A stretch of 64,000 nucleotides of DNA. It comes from Tersicoccus solisilvae. GTDB lineage: Bacteria > Actinomycetota > Actinomycetes > Actinomycetales > Micrococcaceae. The notes beneath the pieces were generated by a model. The model had not been told where the DNA came from. It did no database searches and saw nothing but the letters and a program-made list of their open reading frames with translations. The translations under genes and the position numbers were made by a program. Where the stretch lies: the NCBI RefSeq assembly GCF_014643255.1, contig NZ_BMJI01000005.1:62001-126000 (forward strand). The letters are read 5' to 3'. Of this stretch, positions 39,843 to 48,837 are shown in pieces (position 1 is the stretch's first letter; each line of letters begins with the position of its first letter).

Positions 39843-40520
39843 TCAGCTCTGTCCGGCCTTGTATCCCACGCCCCGCACGGTCAGCACGACCTCGGGAGCC
39901 TCGGGATCTTTCTCAATCTTGGACCGAAGCCGCTGAACATGCACATTGACGAGGCGAGTGTCGGCGGCGTGCCGGTACCCCCACACCTGCTCCAGCAGCT
40001 GGTCGCGGGTGAAGACCTGCCACGGCTTCCGGGCCAGCGCGACCAGCAGATCGAACTCGAGCGGAGTCAGGGCGATGGTCCGCGACCCGCGGCGCACCGA
40101 GTGGCCGGCGACGTCGATCGTCACGTCCGCGACGGTGAGGGTCTCCGGCGGCTTCGTCTCGCCCGGCCGCAGCCGCGCCCGCACCCGGGCGACCAGCTCC
40201 GCCGGCTTGAACGGCTTGGGCACGTAGTCGTCGGCCCCGGACTCGAGGCCGCGCACGATGTCGGAGGTGTCCGACTTGGCGGTGAGCATCACGACGGGGA
40301 CGTCGGACTCGCTGCGGATCTGCCGGCACACCTCGATGCCGTCCAGCCCCGGCAGCATCAGGTCCAGCAGCACCAGGTCGGGCCGGCTGTTGCGGAACAC
40401 CTCCAGTGCCTGCGCCCCGTCCGCGCAGAACGAGGGCTCGAACCCGTCGTTGCGCAGAACGATGCCGATCATCTCGGCCAGCGCCTCGTCGTCGTCCACC
40501 ACGAGAATGCGTCCCTTCAT
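39843..40520 (-). CDS. mtrA: Response regulator MtrA
   Basis: 225 residues of OmpR/PhoB type. Receiver domain with acidic pocket VDDDE (8-12), phospho-acceptor Asp53 (LLDLMLPGLDG), and Thr/Lys switch residues (MLTAK, PKPFK). C-terminal winged helix with LTPLEFDLLVALARKP and NVHVQRLRSKIE. The ATG lies behind GAGGATGAGGGC, which may serve either as ribosome binding site or as -10 of a leaderless message (GAGGAT then six bases). First gene of mtrA-mtrB-lpqB. Confidence 0.96.
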   Translation of the reverse strand: MKGRILVVDDDEALAEMIGIVLRNDGFEPSFCADGAQALEVFRNSRPDLVLLDLMLPGLDGIEVCRQIRSESDVPVVMLTAKSDTSDIVRGLESGADDYVPKPFKPAELVARVRARLRPGETKPPETLTVADVTIDVAGHSVRRGSRTIALTPLEFDLLVALARKPWQVFTRDQLLEQVWGYRHAADTRLVNVHVQRLRSKIEKDPEAPEVVLTVRGVGYKAGQS

Positions 40521-40798
40521 GCCCTCATCCTCGCAAACCCGCCGCCGTTTCCCGTACTCGCGACGTCCGTCCGGCGCGCCCCGGGGCGGCCACGGACGCC
40601 GGCGGCAGCCATGGCCGGATCGCCCCCGCGATACCGGGCCGGACGATCAGCCGCACCGACACGTGGACAGCGGGACAGCCGCCGGTCGCGACGCGGGTCG
40701 TCGCAGGTCAGCGCGATGCTGGCCAGCCGGACGGGTGCCCGATACGCTCGGGGCACGGGGCGGCGCCGGTCGGCGCCCGACGAGGGGGAACACGGGAC
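40521..40798. promoter_or_regulatory. Divergent promoter region mtrA / membrane-protein operon
   Basis: 278 bases between mtrA and the plus-strand operon. On the plus strand TACGCT (40743-40748) is a good -10 and would give a leader of about 45 bases. I found no MtrA-type direct repeat by eye, and no gene is supported here. Confidence 0.45.
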
Positions 40799-42136
40799 AT
40801 GAGCGAGGACGAACACCGGGACGCCGGCCGCTGGGCCGCCCCCGGCGGTGAGCGACGCGACGACGGCGGGGCGTACGACGACGGCGGGCGGTACGGCAGC
40901 GACGCGCGGTACGGCAGCGACGCGGTACCCGCGGCGGCGTCCGTGCCGGGCGCCCCACCGGCTCCGCCCGGCTGGGGCGCCGCTCCCACCGGCTGGGGCC
41001 CGGCGCCGGGCGGCTGGAACGGGCAGGGCTGGAACGGCCAGGGTCAGCCCGGCCAGGGCTGGAACGGGCAGGGTCAACCCGGGCAGGGCTGGAACGGGCA
41101 GGGCTGGGTCGCCCCGCCGAAACCCGGCGTCATCCCGTTGCGGCCGCTGTCGGTCGGCGAGGTGCTCGACGGTTCCCTGCAGGCGGCCCGCCGCAACGCG
41201 AAGGCCATGATCGGCTCGTCCCTGCTGTTCCACGTCCTGATGGGCGTGCTGATCGTCCTGTTCCTCGTCACCGTCGGCTCGTCGTTCCTGCAGCTCGCGT
41301 CGACCTCGAGCACGGAACTCAGCCAGGCCGACGTCGCCGCCTTCACCTCGGCCCTGCCGGCGCTGTTCCTCGGCGAACTGGTGTTCGTGGCCGTCGCTCT
41401 GCTCGGCAACACCATCCTGCAGGGCGCTCTCGTGATCCCCGTGTCCCGGGCGGTGCTCGACCAGCGCACGAGCTTCCGGCAGATGTGGTCGATGGTGCGT
41501 CCGCGGATCGGGGCGCTGATCGGGCTGGCCATGCTGCTCGCCCTGATCGGGGTGGGCGCGGTCATCGCCCTGATGATCGTGCTGATGGTCGTCGGCGTGG
41601 GGATCGCGGCCGCCACCAACGATCCCACCGGCGCCGTCGTGACGTTCCTCGTCATCGGGCTCGGCGTCCTCGTCGTCGGCGCCTGGTTCGCGGTCCGGCT
41701 CAGCGTGAGCGGCGCGGTGCTCGTGCTCGAGAAGTGCGGCCCCGGGCAGGCACTCGCGCGTTCGTGGCGGCTGACCCGAAGCAGCTTCTGGCGCCTGTTC
41801 GGCATCCTGGCGCTCACCATGATCCTGGTGCAGATCGTCACCTCGATCGCGGGCGCACCCCTGCAGTTCGCGACGCCGCTGCTCACCGGCGTGCTCGCCC
41901 CCACCGGCGCGGGCCTGGACCAGTCGGCGACCGGCCTGCTCGTCACCCTGCTGATCGCCTACCTCGTGCTCAGCACGCTGGTCGGCGCCGTCACGACGGT
42001 CTTCCTGGTCGGGGTCACCGCCCTGCTGTACGTGGACCTGCGGATGCGCCGCGAGGGACTGGACGTGGCGCTGATGGCCGAGCACGACCGCCTCGCCCGC
42101 GGGAGCGGGGCCGGCGCGCTGCCCGGCACCGCGTGA
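40799..42136 (+). CDS. Polytopic membrane protein with Gly/Gln-rich N-terminal repeats
   Basis: 445 residues. A disordered N-terminus (1-105) rich in Gly, Asp, Trp and Gln contains repeats of GWNGQGQPGQ. The conserved domain starts at VIPLRPLSVGEVLDGSLQAARRN and has six membrane helices. This is the glycerophosphoryl-diester-phosphodiesterase membrane-domain-like family that precedes DUF4129/DUF4350/MoxR genes in many actinobacteria. No catalytic residues are seen. The stop overlaps the next start (GTGA). Role unknown; the operon context suggests envelope function. Confidence 0.75.
   Translation: MSEDEHRDAGRWAAPGGERRDDGGAYDDGGRYGSDARYGSDAVPAAASVPGAPPAPPGWGAAPTGWGPAPGGWNGQGWNGQGQPGQGWNGQGQPGQGWNGQGWVAPPKPGVIPLRPLSVGEVLDGSLQAARRNAKAMIGSSLLFHVLMGVLIVLFLVTVGSSFLQLASTSSTELSQADVAAFTSALPALFLGELVFVAVALLGNTILQGALVIPVSRAVLDQRTSFRQMWSMVRPRIGALIGLAMLLALIGVGAVIALMIVLMVVGVGIAAATNDPTGAVVTFLVIGLGVLVVGAWFAVRLSVSGAVLVLEKCGPGQALARSWRLTRSSFWRLFGILALTMILVQIVTSIAGAPLQFATPLLTGVLAPTGAGLDQSATGLLVTLLIAYLVLSTLVGAVTTVFLVGVTALLYVDLRMRREGLDVALMAEHDRLARGSGAGALPGTA
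41027..41107 (+). repeat. 30-bp in-frame tandem repeat, 2.7 copies
   Basis: Units start at 41027, 41057 and 41087, each opening GGCTGGAACGG and coding for GWNGQGQPGQ. It expands the disordered tail of the membrane protein and is likely variable in copy number. Confidence 0.8.
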
Positions 42137-42849
42137 CCGTCCCCGGCCTCGCGGTGGCGACGAGGGTGGGGACGCTGGTCGCAGCGGCCGTGCCCCGCGA
42201 CGTGCCGGTGGTGCCCGACGACGGCACCGCCCGGCGCTGGGCGGAACAGGAACTGGCGCGGCCCGAGTACCAGGACGCGAAGCCGGGCCCCCTCGACGCC
42301 GTGCTGGACGCCATCGGCCGCTGGCTGGACGACGTCCTGACCGGCCTGGACCCGAGCGGCGCCAACCCGTGGCTGATCGCCGTCGTGCTGCTGCTGCTCG
42401 TCGGCGTGGTCGTGCTCGTGCTCGTCGTGCGGCCGCGGTTGAACCGGGCGGCCGCACGCCGGGCGTCGGTGTTCGACGCGGAGCTGCCGCTGGACGCCGA
42501 CGCGCACCGGGCGCTCGCCCGCGCGGCGGCCGCACGGGGCGACCACGCCACCGCCGTGATCGAGGCGTTCCGCGCACTGGTGCGGGCGGCGCAGGAGCGG
42601 ACCGACCTGCCCGAGGGCGCCGGGCGCACCGTCGACGAGGTGACCGGCGACCTCTCCGGGCGGCACCCGACCGAGCGTGAGGCCGTGAGCGCGGCCGGTC
42701 GGCGCTTCAACGACGTCCGGTACGGCGACGCACCCGCCACCGCCGCGGACCACGAGCGGATCACCGCGCTGGACCAGCGGCTCGCCCGGGCCGGGACGAA
42801 CCGGCGCGACGACGTCCGAGCCGGCGCCGGCCCGGTGGTGCCCCGGTGA
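42133..42849 (+). CDS. DUF4129 domain protein
   Basis: 238 residues from GTG 42133, overlapping the upstream stop by four bases. The N-terminal segment (ARRWAEQELARPEYQ) is followed by a membrane helix (about 78-98, WLIAVVLLLLVGVVVLVLVV) and a C-terminal helical DUF4129 domain containing AVIEAFRALVRAAQERTDLP and GRTVDEVTGDL. DUF4129 proteins are found with MoxR/DUF58 clusters and, fused to transglutaminases, in other bacteria. Coupled by GTGA to the next gene. Confidence 0.8.
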   Translation: MTVPGLAVATRVGTLVAAAVPRDVPVVPDDGTARRWAEQELARPEYQDAKPGPLDAVLDAIGRWLDDVLTGLDPSGANPWLIAVVLLLLVGVVVLVLVVRPRLNRAAARRASVFDAELPLDADAHRALARAAAARGDHATAVIEAFRALVRAAQERTDLPEGAGRTVDEVTGDLSGRHPTEREAVSAAGRRFNDVRYGDAPATAADHERITALDQRLARAGTNRRDDVRAGAGPVVPR

Positions 42850-44177
42850 GCCGTCCGGCCCCGACGCCGGGCCCCGCCCGCGCCTCCCGGTCGGAGGGTG
42901 CGCCGGCGGACGGGGGATCGACGGCCGGCACGGCGGCCGACGCGCCGACGACCGACGCCACGCCCGCCGGTCGGGGGTCCACCGCGACCGGGGACGGCGG
43001 CTCCTGGCGGGCCACCGCCGGCCGCCGGTTGCGCGCCTGGCGGTTCTGGCTCGTCGTCGCCGTGATCGCCGTCGTGGCGGTCGCCGTGACGGTCGCGCTC
43101 CGGGGCGTCGGCGCGGACCGCGGATCCCTCTCCCCGGACAACCCGGCCCCCGGCGGCGCCCGCGCGGCCGCCCAGATCCTGCGTGGCCAGGGCGTCACCG
43201 TCGACCGCGCCGACGATCTCCCCCAGGCGCTCGACCGTGCCGCCGGGGCGGGACCGGCCGGCACCCTCCTGCTGGACGACCGGTCCGGGATTCTCTCGGC
43301 CGAGCAGCTGACGCGATTGGCGGACCGGACCCGCGACGCCGGCACCCGGGTCGTCCTGCTCCAACCCGGCCTGCGGGTGCTGACGGCGTTCGCGGACGAC
43401 GTCACCCTCGGCGGAGTGGTCAGCGACGCCTCGACCGATCGGGCCCTGAGCGCCGACTGCGCCGTGCCGGCCGTGCGAGCCGCCCGCGAGGTGGACCGGA
43501 CCGGCCGGCTCTATCGCGGCCCGGTGACCTGCCTGCGCAACACCGGCGGCGACACCACGGGCCAGGCAGCAGGCGTGTACGTCGAGAGCGCCCGGGGCCG
43601 GGTCGTCGTCCTGGGCGGCACCGACACGCTGAGCAACGACCGGCTGGCCGCCCGCGGCAACGCGGCCCTGATGCTGCACACCCTGGGCGCCCGCCCCACC
43701 CTGACCTGGTACCAGCCCGGCGTCCGGGACCTGCAGGCGTCGGACCGGGGCCGTACGCTCGCCGACGTCACCCCGCCGTGGGTCACCCCGCTGGCGGTGT
43801 GGCTGCTGGTCGTCGCGGTGCTGGCCATGCTGTGGCGGGGCCGTCGGGACGGGCCGCTGGTGACCGAGCCCCTGCCCGTCGTCGTCCAGGCGGCCGAGAC
43901 CACCCGCGGCCGGGCCCGGTTGTACCAGGACGCGGACGCCGCCGAGCACGCCGCCGCGACGCTGCGCGCGGCCACCCTGGTGCGCCTCGGCGAGCGTCTT
44001 CGCCTGGGCCACGCCCCCACGGCCGACGCGATCGTCGCGGCGACCGCGGCCGCCACCGGCCGGGCCGTGCCCGACGTCGCGCACCTGCTGACCGGCCCGC
44101 TGCCCACGCGCACCGCCGACCTGTTGAGCTTCACCACCGCCCTGACCGACCTCGAGAAGGAGGCCTTCCCCCGATGA
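42846..44177 (+). CDS. DUF4350 domain protein
   Basis: 443 residues from GTG 42846, overlapping the upstream gene by four bases. Disordered N-terminus (1-60), membrane helix (about 66-86), then the DUF4350 domain (about 94-290) with DNPAPGGARAAAQILRGQGV and LLLDDRSGILSAEQLTRLAD, resembling a GATase-like Rossmann fold. A second membrane helix (about 315-332) and a cytoplasmic helical tail follow. The family accompanies MoxR ATPases; biochemical role unknown. Confidence 0.8.
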   Translation: MSRPAPTPGPARASRSEGAPADGGSTAGTAADAPTTDATPAGRGSTATGDGGSWRATAGRRLRAWRFWLVVAVIAVVAVAVTVALRGVGADRGSLSPDNPAPGGARAAAQILRGQGVTVDRADDLPQALDRAAGAGPAGTLLLDDRSGILSAEQLTRLADRTRDAGTRVVLLQPGLRVLTAFADDVTLGGVVSDASTDRALSADCAVPAVRAAREVDRTGRLYRGPVTCLRNTGGDTTGQAAGVYVESARGRVVVLGGTDTLSNDRLAARGNAALMLHTLGARPTLTWYQPGVRDLQASDRGRTLADVTPPWVTPLAVWLLVVAVLAMLWRGRRDGPLVTEPLPVVVQAAETTRGRARLYQDADAAEHAAATLRAATLVRLGERLRLGHAPTADAIVAATAAATGRAVPDVAHLLTGPLPTRTADLLSFTTALTDLEKEAFPR

Positions 44178-45295
44178 GCGATCAGCCGCACCCGCGGATT
44201 CCCGACGCCCCGCCCCGCCTCTCCACCACCGCGCCCCCGGGAGCCGCGTCGCCGGCACCGGCGCCCGGGACCGAGGCTGCCGCCCTCCCGCACGACCGGC
44301 ATGACGACCACGCCAGCAGCGGCGCGTCCGGCAGCGACCCGTCCGGTGAGGCGGCGCGGGCGGCCCTGCTGGCCGTGCGCACCGAGGTGGGCCGCGCCGT
44401 CATCGGTCAGGACGGCACCGTCACCGGCGTCCTGATCGCCCTGCTGTGCCGCGGCCACGTGCTGCTCGAGGGCGTGCCCGGCGTGGCCAAGACGCTGCTG
44501 GTCCGCGCGCTCTCCGCCGCCTTGACGCTGGAGACCACCCGGGTGCAGTTCACCCCGGACCTGATGCCCGGCGACCTGACGGGCTCGCTCGTGTACGACG
44601 CCCGCAGCAGCGATTTCGCGTTCCGGCCCGGCCCGGTGTTCACCAACCTGCTGCTGGCGGACGAGATCAACCGGACGCCCCCGAAGACCCAGGCCGCCCT
44701 GCTCGAGGCGATGGAGGAGCGGCAGGTGTCGGTCGACGGGGTGTCGCGGCCGCTGCCGAGCCCGTTCATCGTCGCGGCCACCCAGAACCCGGTCGAGTAC
44801 GAGGGCACCTACCCGCTGCCGGAGGCGCAGCTGGACCGGTTCCTGCTCAAGCTGACCATGGACCTGCCCGGCCGCGACGACGAGATCGAGGTGATCCGCC
44901 GGCACAGTGCCGGCTTCGACCCGCGGGACCTGGCAGCGGCCGGGGTGCGGGCGGTGGCCGGCGCGGACCAGCTGGCCGAGGCGCGGGCCGCCGTCGGGCG
45001 GGTGCAGGTCTCCCCCGAGGTGCTCGGCTACATCGTCGACGTCGTGCGGGCCACCCGGTCCACCCCCTCGTTCCAGCTCGGGGTCTCCCCGCGCGGTGCG
45101 ACCGCCCTGCTGAACACGGCACGCGCCTGGGCCTGGCTCAACGGGCGCGGGTACGCCACGCCCGACGACGTCAAAGCCCTGGCCCTGCCGACGCTGCGAC
45201 ACCGGGTGGCGTTGCGCGCGGAGGCGCAGATGGACGGGGTCTCCGCCGACGGGGTGCTCGGCAGCATCCTCGCCACCGTGCCGGTCCCCCGGTGA
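44174..45295 (+). CDS. MoxR-family AAA+ ATPase
   Basis: 373 residues from ATG 44174 (ATGA overlap). A disordered leader of about 60 residues precedes the AAA_3 core: Walker A GVPGVAKT (100-107), Walker B LLLADEIN (159-166), ATQNPVEYEGTYPLPEAQLDRF as sensor region, and a C-terminal lid. MoxR ATPases act as chaperones that insert cofactors or remodel VWA-domain partners. The DUF58 protein encoded next is the usual partner. Cytoplasmic. Confidence 0.92.
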   Translation: MSDQPHPRIPDAPPRLSTTAPPGAASPAPAPGTEAAALPHDRHDDHASSGASGSDPSGEAARAALLAVRTEVGRAVIGQDGTVTGVLIALLCRGHVLLEGVPGVAKTLLVRALSAALTLETTRVQFTPDLMPGDLTGSLVYDARSSDFAFRPGPVFTNLLLADEINRTPPKTQAALLEAMEERQVSVDGVSRPLPSPFIVAATQNPVEYEGTYPLPEAQLDRFLLKLTMDLPGRDDEIEVIRRHSAGFDPRDLAAAGVRAVAGADQLAEARAAVGRVQVSPEVLGYIVDVVRATRSTPSFQLGVSPRGATALLNTARAWAWLNGRGYATPDDVKALALPTLRHRVALRAEAQMDGVSADGVLGSILATVPVPR

Positions 45296-45308
45296 GCTCG
45301 GGATCCCG

Positions 45309-46601
45309 ATGGCCCTGACCGGCCGGTTCGTCCTCCTCGCGCTGCTCGGCTGCCTCGTCGTGGTGGCGGTGCCCGGCGTCGCCACCCTGCTCGCCCTGGC
45401 GGGCGTGCTCGTGGTGCTCGCCGCCGTCGACCTCGCCCTCGCCGTCTCACCCCGACGGGTGACGCTGACCCGCGAGCTGCCGGACAACGTCCGGCTCACG
45501 GAGCCGGCCGTCAGCGGCCTGGTGGTGCGGAACCCGACGCGGCGCACCCTGCGGGCCCGGGTGCGGGACGGGTGGCAGCCCTCGGCCGGGGCCGTCGACC
45601 CCCGGCACCGGGTGAGCATCCCGGCGGGGCAGGCGCGCCGGCTCCGCACCACCCTGGTCCCGGTCCGCCGGGGCGACCGGCACAGCCCGCACGTCACGAT
45701 CCGGTCGGCCGGCCCGCTGGGACTGGCCGCCCGCCAGGTGACGGTTCCCCTGCCGGGCACGCTGCGGGTGCTGCCCCCGTTCCACGCACGCCGGCACCTG
45801 CCGTCCAAGCTGCGCCGGCTGCGGGAGCTCGACGGACGGGCCGCCGTGCAGATCCGCGGCGCCGGCACCGAGTTCGACTCGCTGCGGGACTACGTGCGCG
45901 GCGACGACGTGCGGTCGATCGACTGGCGTGCCACCGCGCGGCGGCAGGCCGTCGTCGTGCGGACGTGGCGGCCCGAGCGGGACCGCCGTGTCGTCATCGT
46001 GCTGGACACCTCCCGGACCGCGGCCGCCCGGATCGGCGACGAACCGCGCCTGGACACCGGGATGGAGGCCGCCCTGCTGCTCGCGGTGCTGGCCGACCGT
46101 GGCGGGGACCGGGTGGACTTCCTCGCCCTGGACCGGCGCGTGCGAGCCCGGGTGGGATCCGCCGACCGCGGGGAGCTGCTGCCGTCCCTGGTGCAGGCGA
46201 TGGCGCCGCTCGAGGCGGAGCTGATCGAGGCGGACTTCTCGTCGCTGCCGGGCCAGATCGCCGCGGTCAGCGCGCATCGCAGCCTGGTGGTGCTGCTGAC
46301 CTCCCTCGATTCCGGCGCCGCGGAGGAGGGTCTGCTGCCGGTGCTGCCGGCCCTGGGCGAGAAGCACGTCGTGGTCGTGGCCTCGGTCCGGGACCCGCAG
46401 CTGGACGAGACCGCGGCCGAGCGAGGCACGGTCAGCGAGGTGTACCGGGCGGCCGCGGCCGAACGCGCCCGGCTGGAGCGGGCGGCGATGACGGCCCAGT
46501 TGCGGCTGCTCGGGGTCGAGGTGGTGGACGAGCCGCCGGACCTGCTGCCACCCCGCCTCGCCGACGCGTACATCCGGCTCAAGGCCACCGGCCGACTGTA
46601 G
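45309..46601 (+). CDS. DUF58 (VWA-like) protein
   Basis: 430 residues: two membrane helices (about 5-45), an extracytoplasmic-looking beta domain, then the DUF58 motif RELDGRAAVQIRGAGTEFDS-L-R-DYVRGDDVRSIDW followed by a VWA-like fold with VVIVLDTSRT as the metal-site strand. It is the standard partner of MoxR ATPases. It lies 13 bases after the moxR stop, the last gene of the five-gene operon that starts at 40799. Confidence 0.9.
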   Translation: MALTGRFVLLALLGCLVVVAVPGVATLLALAGVLVVLAAVDLALAVSPRRVTLTRELPDNVRLTEPAVSGLVVRNPTRRTLRARVRDGWQPSAGAVDPRHRVSIPAGQARRLRTTLVPVRRGDRHSPHVTIRSAGPLGLAARQVTVPLPGTLRVLPPFHARRHLPSKLRRLRELDGRAAVQIRGAGTEFDSLRDYVRGDDVRSIDWRATARRQAVVVRTWRPERDRRVVIVLDTSRTAAARIGDEPRLDTGMEAALLLAVLADRGGDRVDFLALDRRVRARVGSADRGELLPSLVQAMAPLEAELIEADFSSLPGQIAAVSAHRSLVVLLTSLDSGAAEEGLLPVLPALGEKHVVVVASVRDPQLDETAAERGTVSEVYRAAAAERARLERAAMTAQLRLLGVEVVDEPPDLLPPRLADAYIRLKATGRL

Positions 46602-46670
46602 GCCGGCCTGTCCAGGAACGTTGTCCCCGCGCCCGCGGGTCGGCAGGATGGCCACACCGAGGAGGACGAG

Positions 46671-47342
46671 ATGAGCGGATCACTCTACGAGCGGGTGCTG
46701 GGCGCGCGCTACGCGGACCTGCACCCGCGGGTCCGGGACTACTTCGCGCAGCCCGCGGGCACCAGCGTGCGGTTCGACGGGGTGTTCGACGTCGCCGGGT
46801 GCACCGTCCCGCCCCTGCGCCCGGTGTTCGCGGCGCTGGCCGGAGAAGAGATGTTCTTCCCGGAGTACGGGCAGGGCGTACCGTTCAGCGTCGTCAACCG
46901 GTCCTCCGTGGACGAGACCGGCGCCCCATGCCTGGCGGCCGAGCGGATCCTCCGCTTCGGGAACCGCACCCGCCGGTTCACCGACCTGTGCCGCCTCGGC
47001 GCGGACGGGCTGCTGCTGGACCTGGTGGGCCGCCACCGGGTGCTGCGCACGGGGCTGCGCCTGTCCGTCACGGCCGCCGGGGCGATGCGGCTCGCGTCCA
47101 CCACCGCGTGGGTCGGCCCGCCGGACAGTCTCGCCGCGGGCGGTCCGAGCTCGACGCACGCGCCGCGGGCCGTACCCGGTCTGCGGGTGCCGCGCGTGCT
47201 GGCGGCCGGTGCGTACACCGAGCAGGGATTCGACGACGTCACCGGCCGGTTCACCATCCAGACCCGGGTGGTCCAGCCGCTGCTGGGCACGGTGTTCGTC
47301 TACGCGGGCAGCTTCGACCCGGAGCCCCTCCCCGCCACCTGA
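46671..47342 (+). CDS. DUF4166 family protein
   Basis: 223 residues from ATG 46671 with GAGGAGG upstream. The sequence has SLYERVLGARYADLHPRVRDYF at the N-terminus, a beta-rich body with LRFGNRTRRFTDL, and ends VFVYAGSFDPEP. This matches DUF4166, a domain found alone or fused to saccharopine-dehydrogenase-like proteins. No signal peptide. Function unknown. It is spaced 69 bases from the DUF58 gene, so may have its own promoter. Confidence 0.75.
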   Translation: MSGSLYERVLGARYADLHPRVRDYFAQPAGTSVRFDGVFDVAGCTVPPLRPVFAALAGEEMFFPEYGQGVPFSVVNRSSVDETGAPCLAAERILRFGNRTRRFTDLCRLGADGLLLDLVGRHRVLRTGLRLSVTAAGAMRLASTTAWVGPPDSLAAGGPSSTHAPRAVPGLRVPRVLAAGAYTEQGFDDVTGRFTIQTRVVQPLLGTVFVYAGSFDPEPLPAT

Positions 47343-47380
47343 CGTGCCGCCCACCCCGCCGGCGGAAGGAAGGGGGCGGG

Positions 47381-48454
47381 TCAGGCGTCGCGGGCGGTCG
47401 TCTCGAGGGCGTCGGCCGTGCCGACCAGCCGGTGCAGCACGGCGGGCAGCCGCCCCGCGTCGGGGGTGCCCGCCGGTGCGCGGGTCGAGGTGATGGCCGC
47501 CGGGCTCGTGCGGGCCGTCAGCGTCAACTGGGTCAGGCGCGTCTCGGGCAGACCGAGCCGGCGCCACGGCGCCAGGACCTGGCCGGCGAGGTCACTGACC
47601 TCACGGACGCCGCGCGGCCCGTCGACATCGAGTCCGATCGTCAGCGCCCCGCCGCCGTCCAGGTACTCGCCGAGGTCGTCCGGGGCGCTCGTCAGTGCCG
47701 TGGCGGGAAGGGCGAGCCCGTCCGCCTCGACCTCGCGGCCCAGCGCCAGGGGCAGCGGCTCAGGCTCGACCGCGAGCACCACCTCGTGCGCCCCGGCGTC
47801 CCGCACGGCCTCGACGAGCTGCCGCAACGTCTGCCGCACGTCGGACCGGTCCACGGCGCGCAGCGTGCGGTACCCGCTGGCGGTGGCGACGGTGCCGGCC
47901 GTCACGGCGGCGAGCGCCGGCTCGTCGATCCGCACCGTGACGCTCGCCCCGGGCAGGGCCGCACGCACGGCGGCCAGGTGGGTGGCGAGGCCGGCCGCGA
48001 GGGAGTCGGCCAGGTCCCGGCGGGCGCCGCGGTCGGCGAGGACGCGCTCCCCGCCGGCCAGGTCCAGCCGCGTCGCGAGGCTGACCGGCCCCAGCACGCA
48101 CACGCCGATCCGGGTGGCCGGGGTCTGCTCGGCGCCGGCCAGGTCGGCGAGCATGTTGAGGTCGGAGGCGAGCAGCGACCGGGAGCGGCGCAGGTCCTCC
48201 CCCGGCCGGGCGGCCACCCGCCAGCCGTGAGGGCCCACCTCGACCGGCAGGTCGACGAGCAGCGCCGTCACGCGGCCCACCGCATCGGCGCCGGGACCGC
48301 GATCCGGCAGCAGCGGCAGGGACGGCAGGTGCGGGTCACCGAGTTCCCCGCGGATCGCGGTCAGCGCGCCCGGCAGGTCCGTCCCGGCGACGAGGACGGG
48401 ACCGGTCGCGGTGACCGTGGCCGGAGCCGGGGCAGCGGTGACGTCCGGGCTCAC
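47381..48454 (-). CDS. MetE C-terminal-domain-like protein without zinc site
   Basis: 357 residues from GTG 48454, overlapping the chorismate mutase stop. The barrel pattern (ASDLNMLADLAGA, RIDEPALAAVTAGT, LTIGLDVDGPRGVREV) belongs to the cobalamin-independent methionine synthase family, as in Rv3015c. The His/Cys/Glu/Cys zinc ligands needed to activate homocysteine are missing: the protein contains a single cysteine (IGVCVLGP). Methionine synthase activity is therefore unlikely, and its true substrate is unknown. Annotation pipelines tend to call it methionine synthase. Confidence 0.75.
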   Translation of the reverse strand: MSPDVTAAPAPATVTATGPVLVAGTDLPGALTAIRGELGDPHLPSLPLLPDRGPGADAVGRVTALLVDLPVEVGPHGWRVAARPGEDLRRSRSLLASDLNMLADLAGAEQTPATRIGVCVLGPVSLATRLDLAGGERVLADRGARRDLADSLAAGLATHLAAVRAALPGASVTVRIDEPALAAVTAGTVATASGYRTLRAVDRSDVRQTLRQLVEAVRDAGAHEVVLAVEPEPLPLALGREVEADGLALPATALTSAPDDLGEYLDGGGALTIGLDVDGPRGVREVSDLAGQVLAPWRRLGLPETRLTQLTLTARTSPAAITSTRAPAGTPDAGRLPAVLHRLVGTADALETTARDA

Positions 48455-48837
48455 GCCCGCGTGTCCGCGTCGGCGGAACCGGGGGTGACGGGCAGCGGCG
48501 CCGTGCCGTCCGAGATCGCCTGGTGGTGCCGGATCACCTCGTCGATGATGAAGGTGAGGAACTTCTCGGCGAACGCCGGGTCCAGGTGCGCCTCCTCGGC
48601 GAGCCGCCGGAGCCGGGCGATCTGCATGGACTCCCGTGTCGGGTCGGCCGGGGGCAGCCGGTGCTCGGCCTTGAGCACGCCCACCCGCTGCGTCGCCCGG
48701 AATCGCTCGGCCAGCACGTAGACGAGGGTCGCGTCGAAGTTGTCGATGCTGGAGCGGATCTGCAGCAGCTCGTGCATGACGGCGGGGTCCACGTCCTTCC
48801 CGAGCGAGCTGGCGGACGGGTCGAACGAATCCATCAT
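48451..48837 (-). CDS. AroQ-class chorismate mutase
   Basis: 128 residues: all-helical AroQ fold with LLQIRSSIDNFDATLVYVLA, RFRATQRVGVLKAEHRLPP and ADPTRE, which supply the conserved arginines and lysine of the active site. It converts chorismate to prephenate for phenylalanine/tyrosine synthesis. The ATG lies inside the stop of the CPBP gene, and TAGACT ends six bases before the ATG (with GGAG in the gap), so it has its own internal leaderless promoter as well as possible read-through. Confidence 0.88.
   Translation of the reverse strand: MMDSFDPSASSLGKDVDPAVMHELLQIRSSIDNFDATLVYVLAERFRATQRVGVLKAEHRLPPADPTRESMQIARLRRLAEEAHLDPAFAEKFLTFIIDEVIRHHQAISDGTAPLPVTPGSADADTRA

Noticed and set aside
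40521-40798. Extra gene on the plus strand upstream of ATG 40799
   Set aside because: In-frame extension is Arg/Pro-rich without a ribosome binding site, and overlaps the mtrA start.
41027-41107. CRISPR-like repeats
   Set aside because: The 30-bp units are contiguous with no spacers and code in frame for GWNGQGQPGQ.
47381-48454. Calling the gene metE (methionine synthase)
   Set aside because: No zinc-ligand cysteines or histidine pattern; only one Cys in the whole protein.
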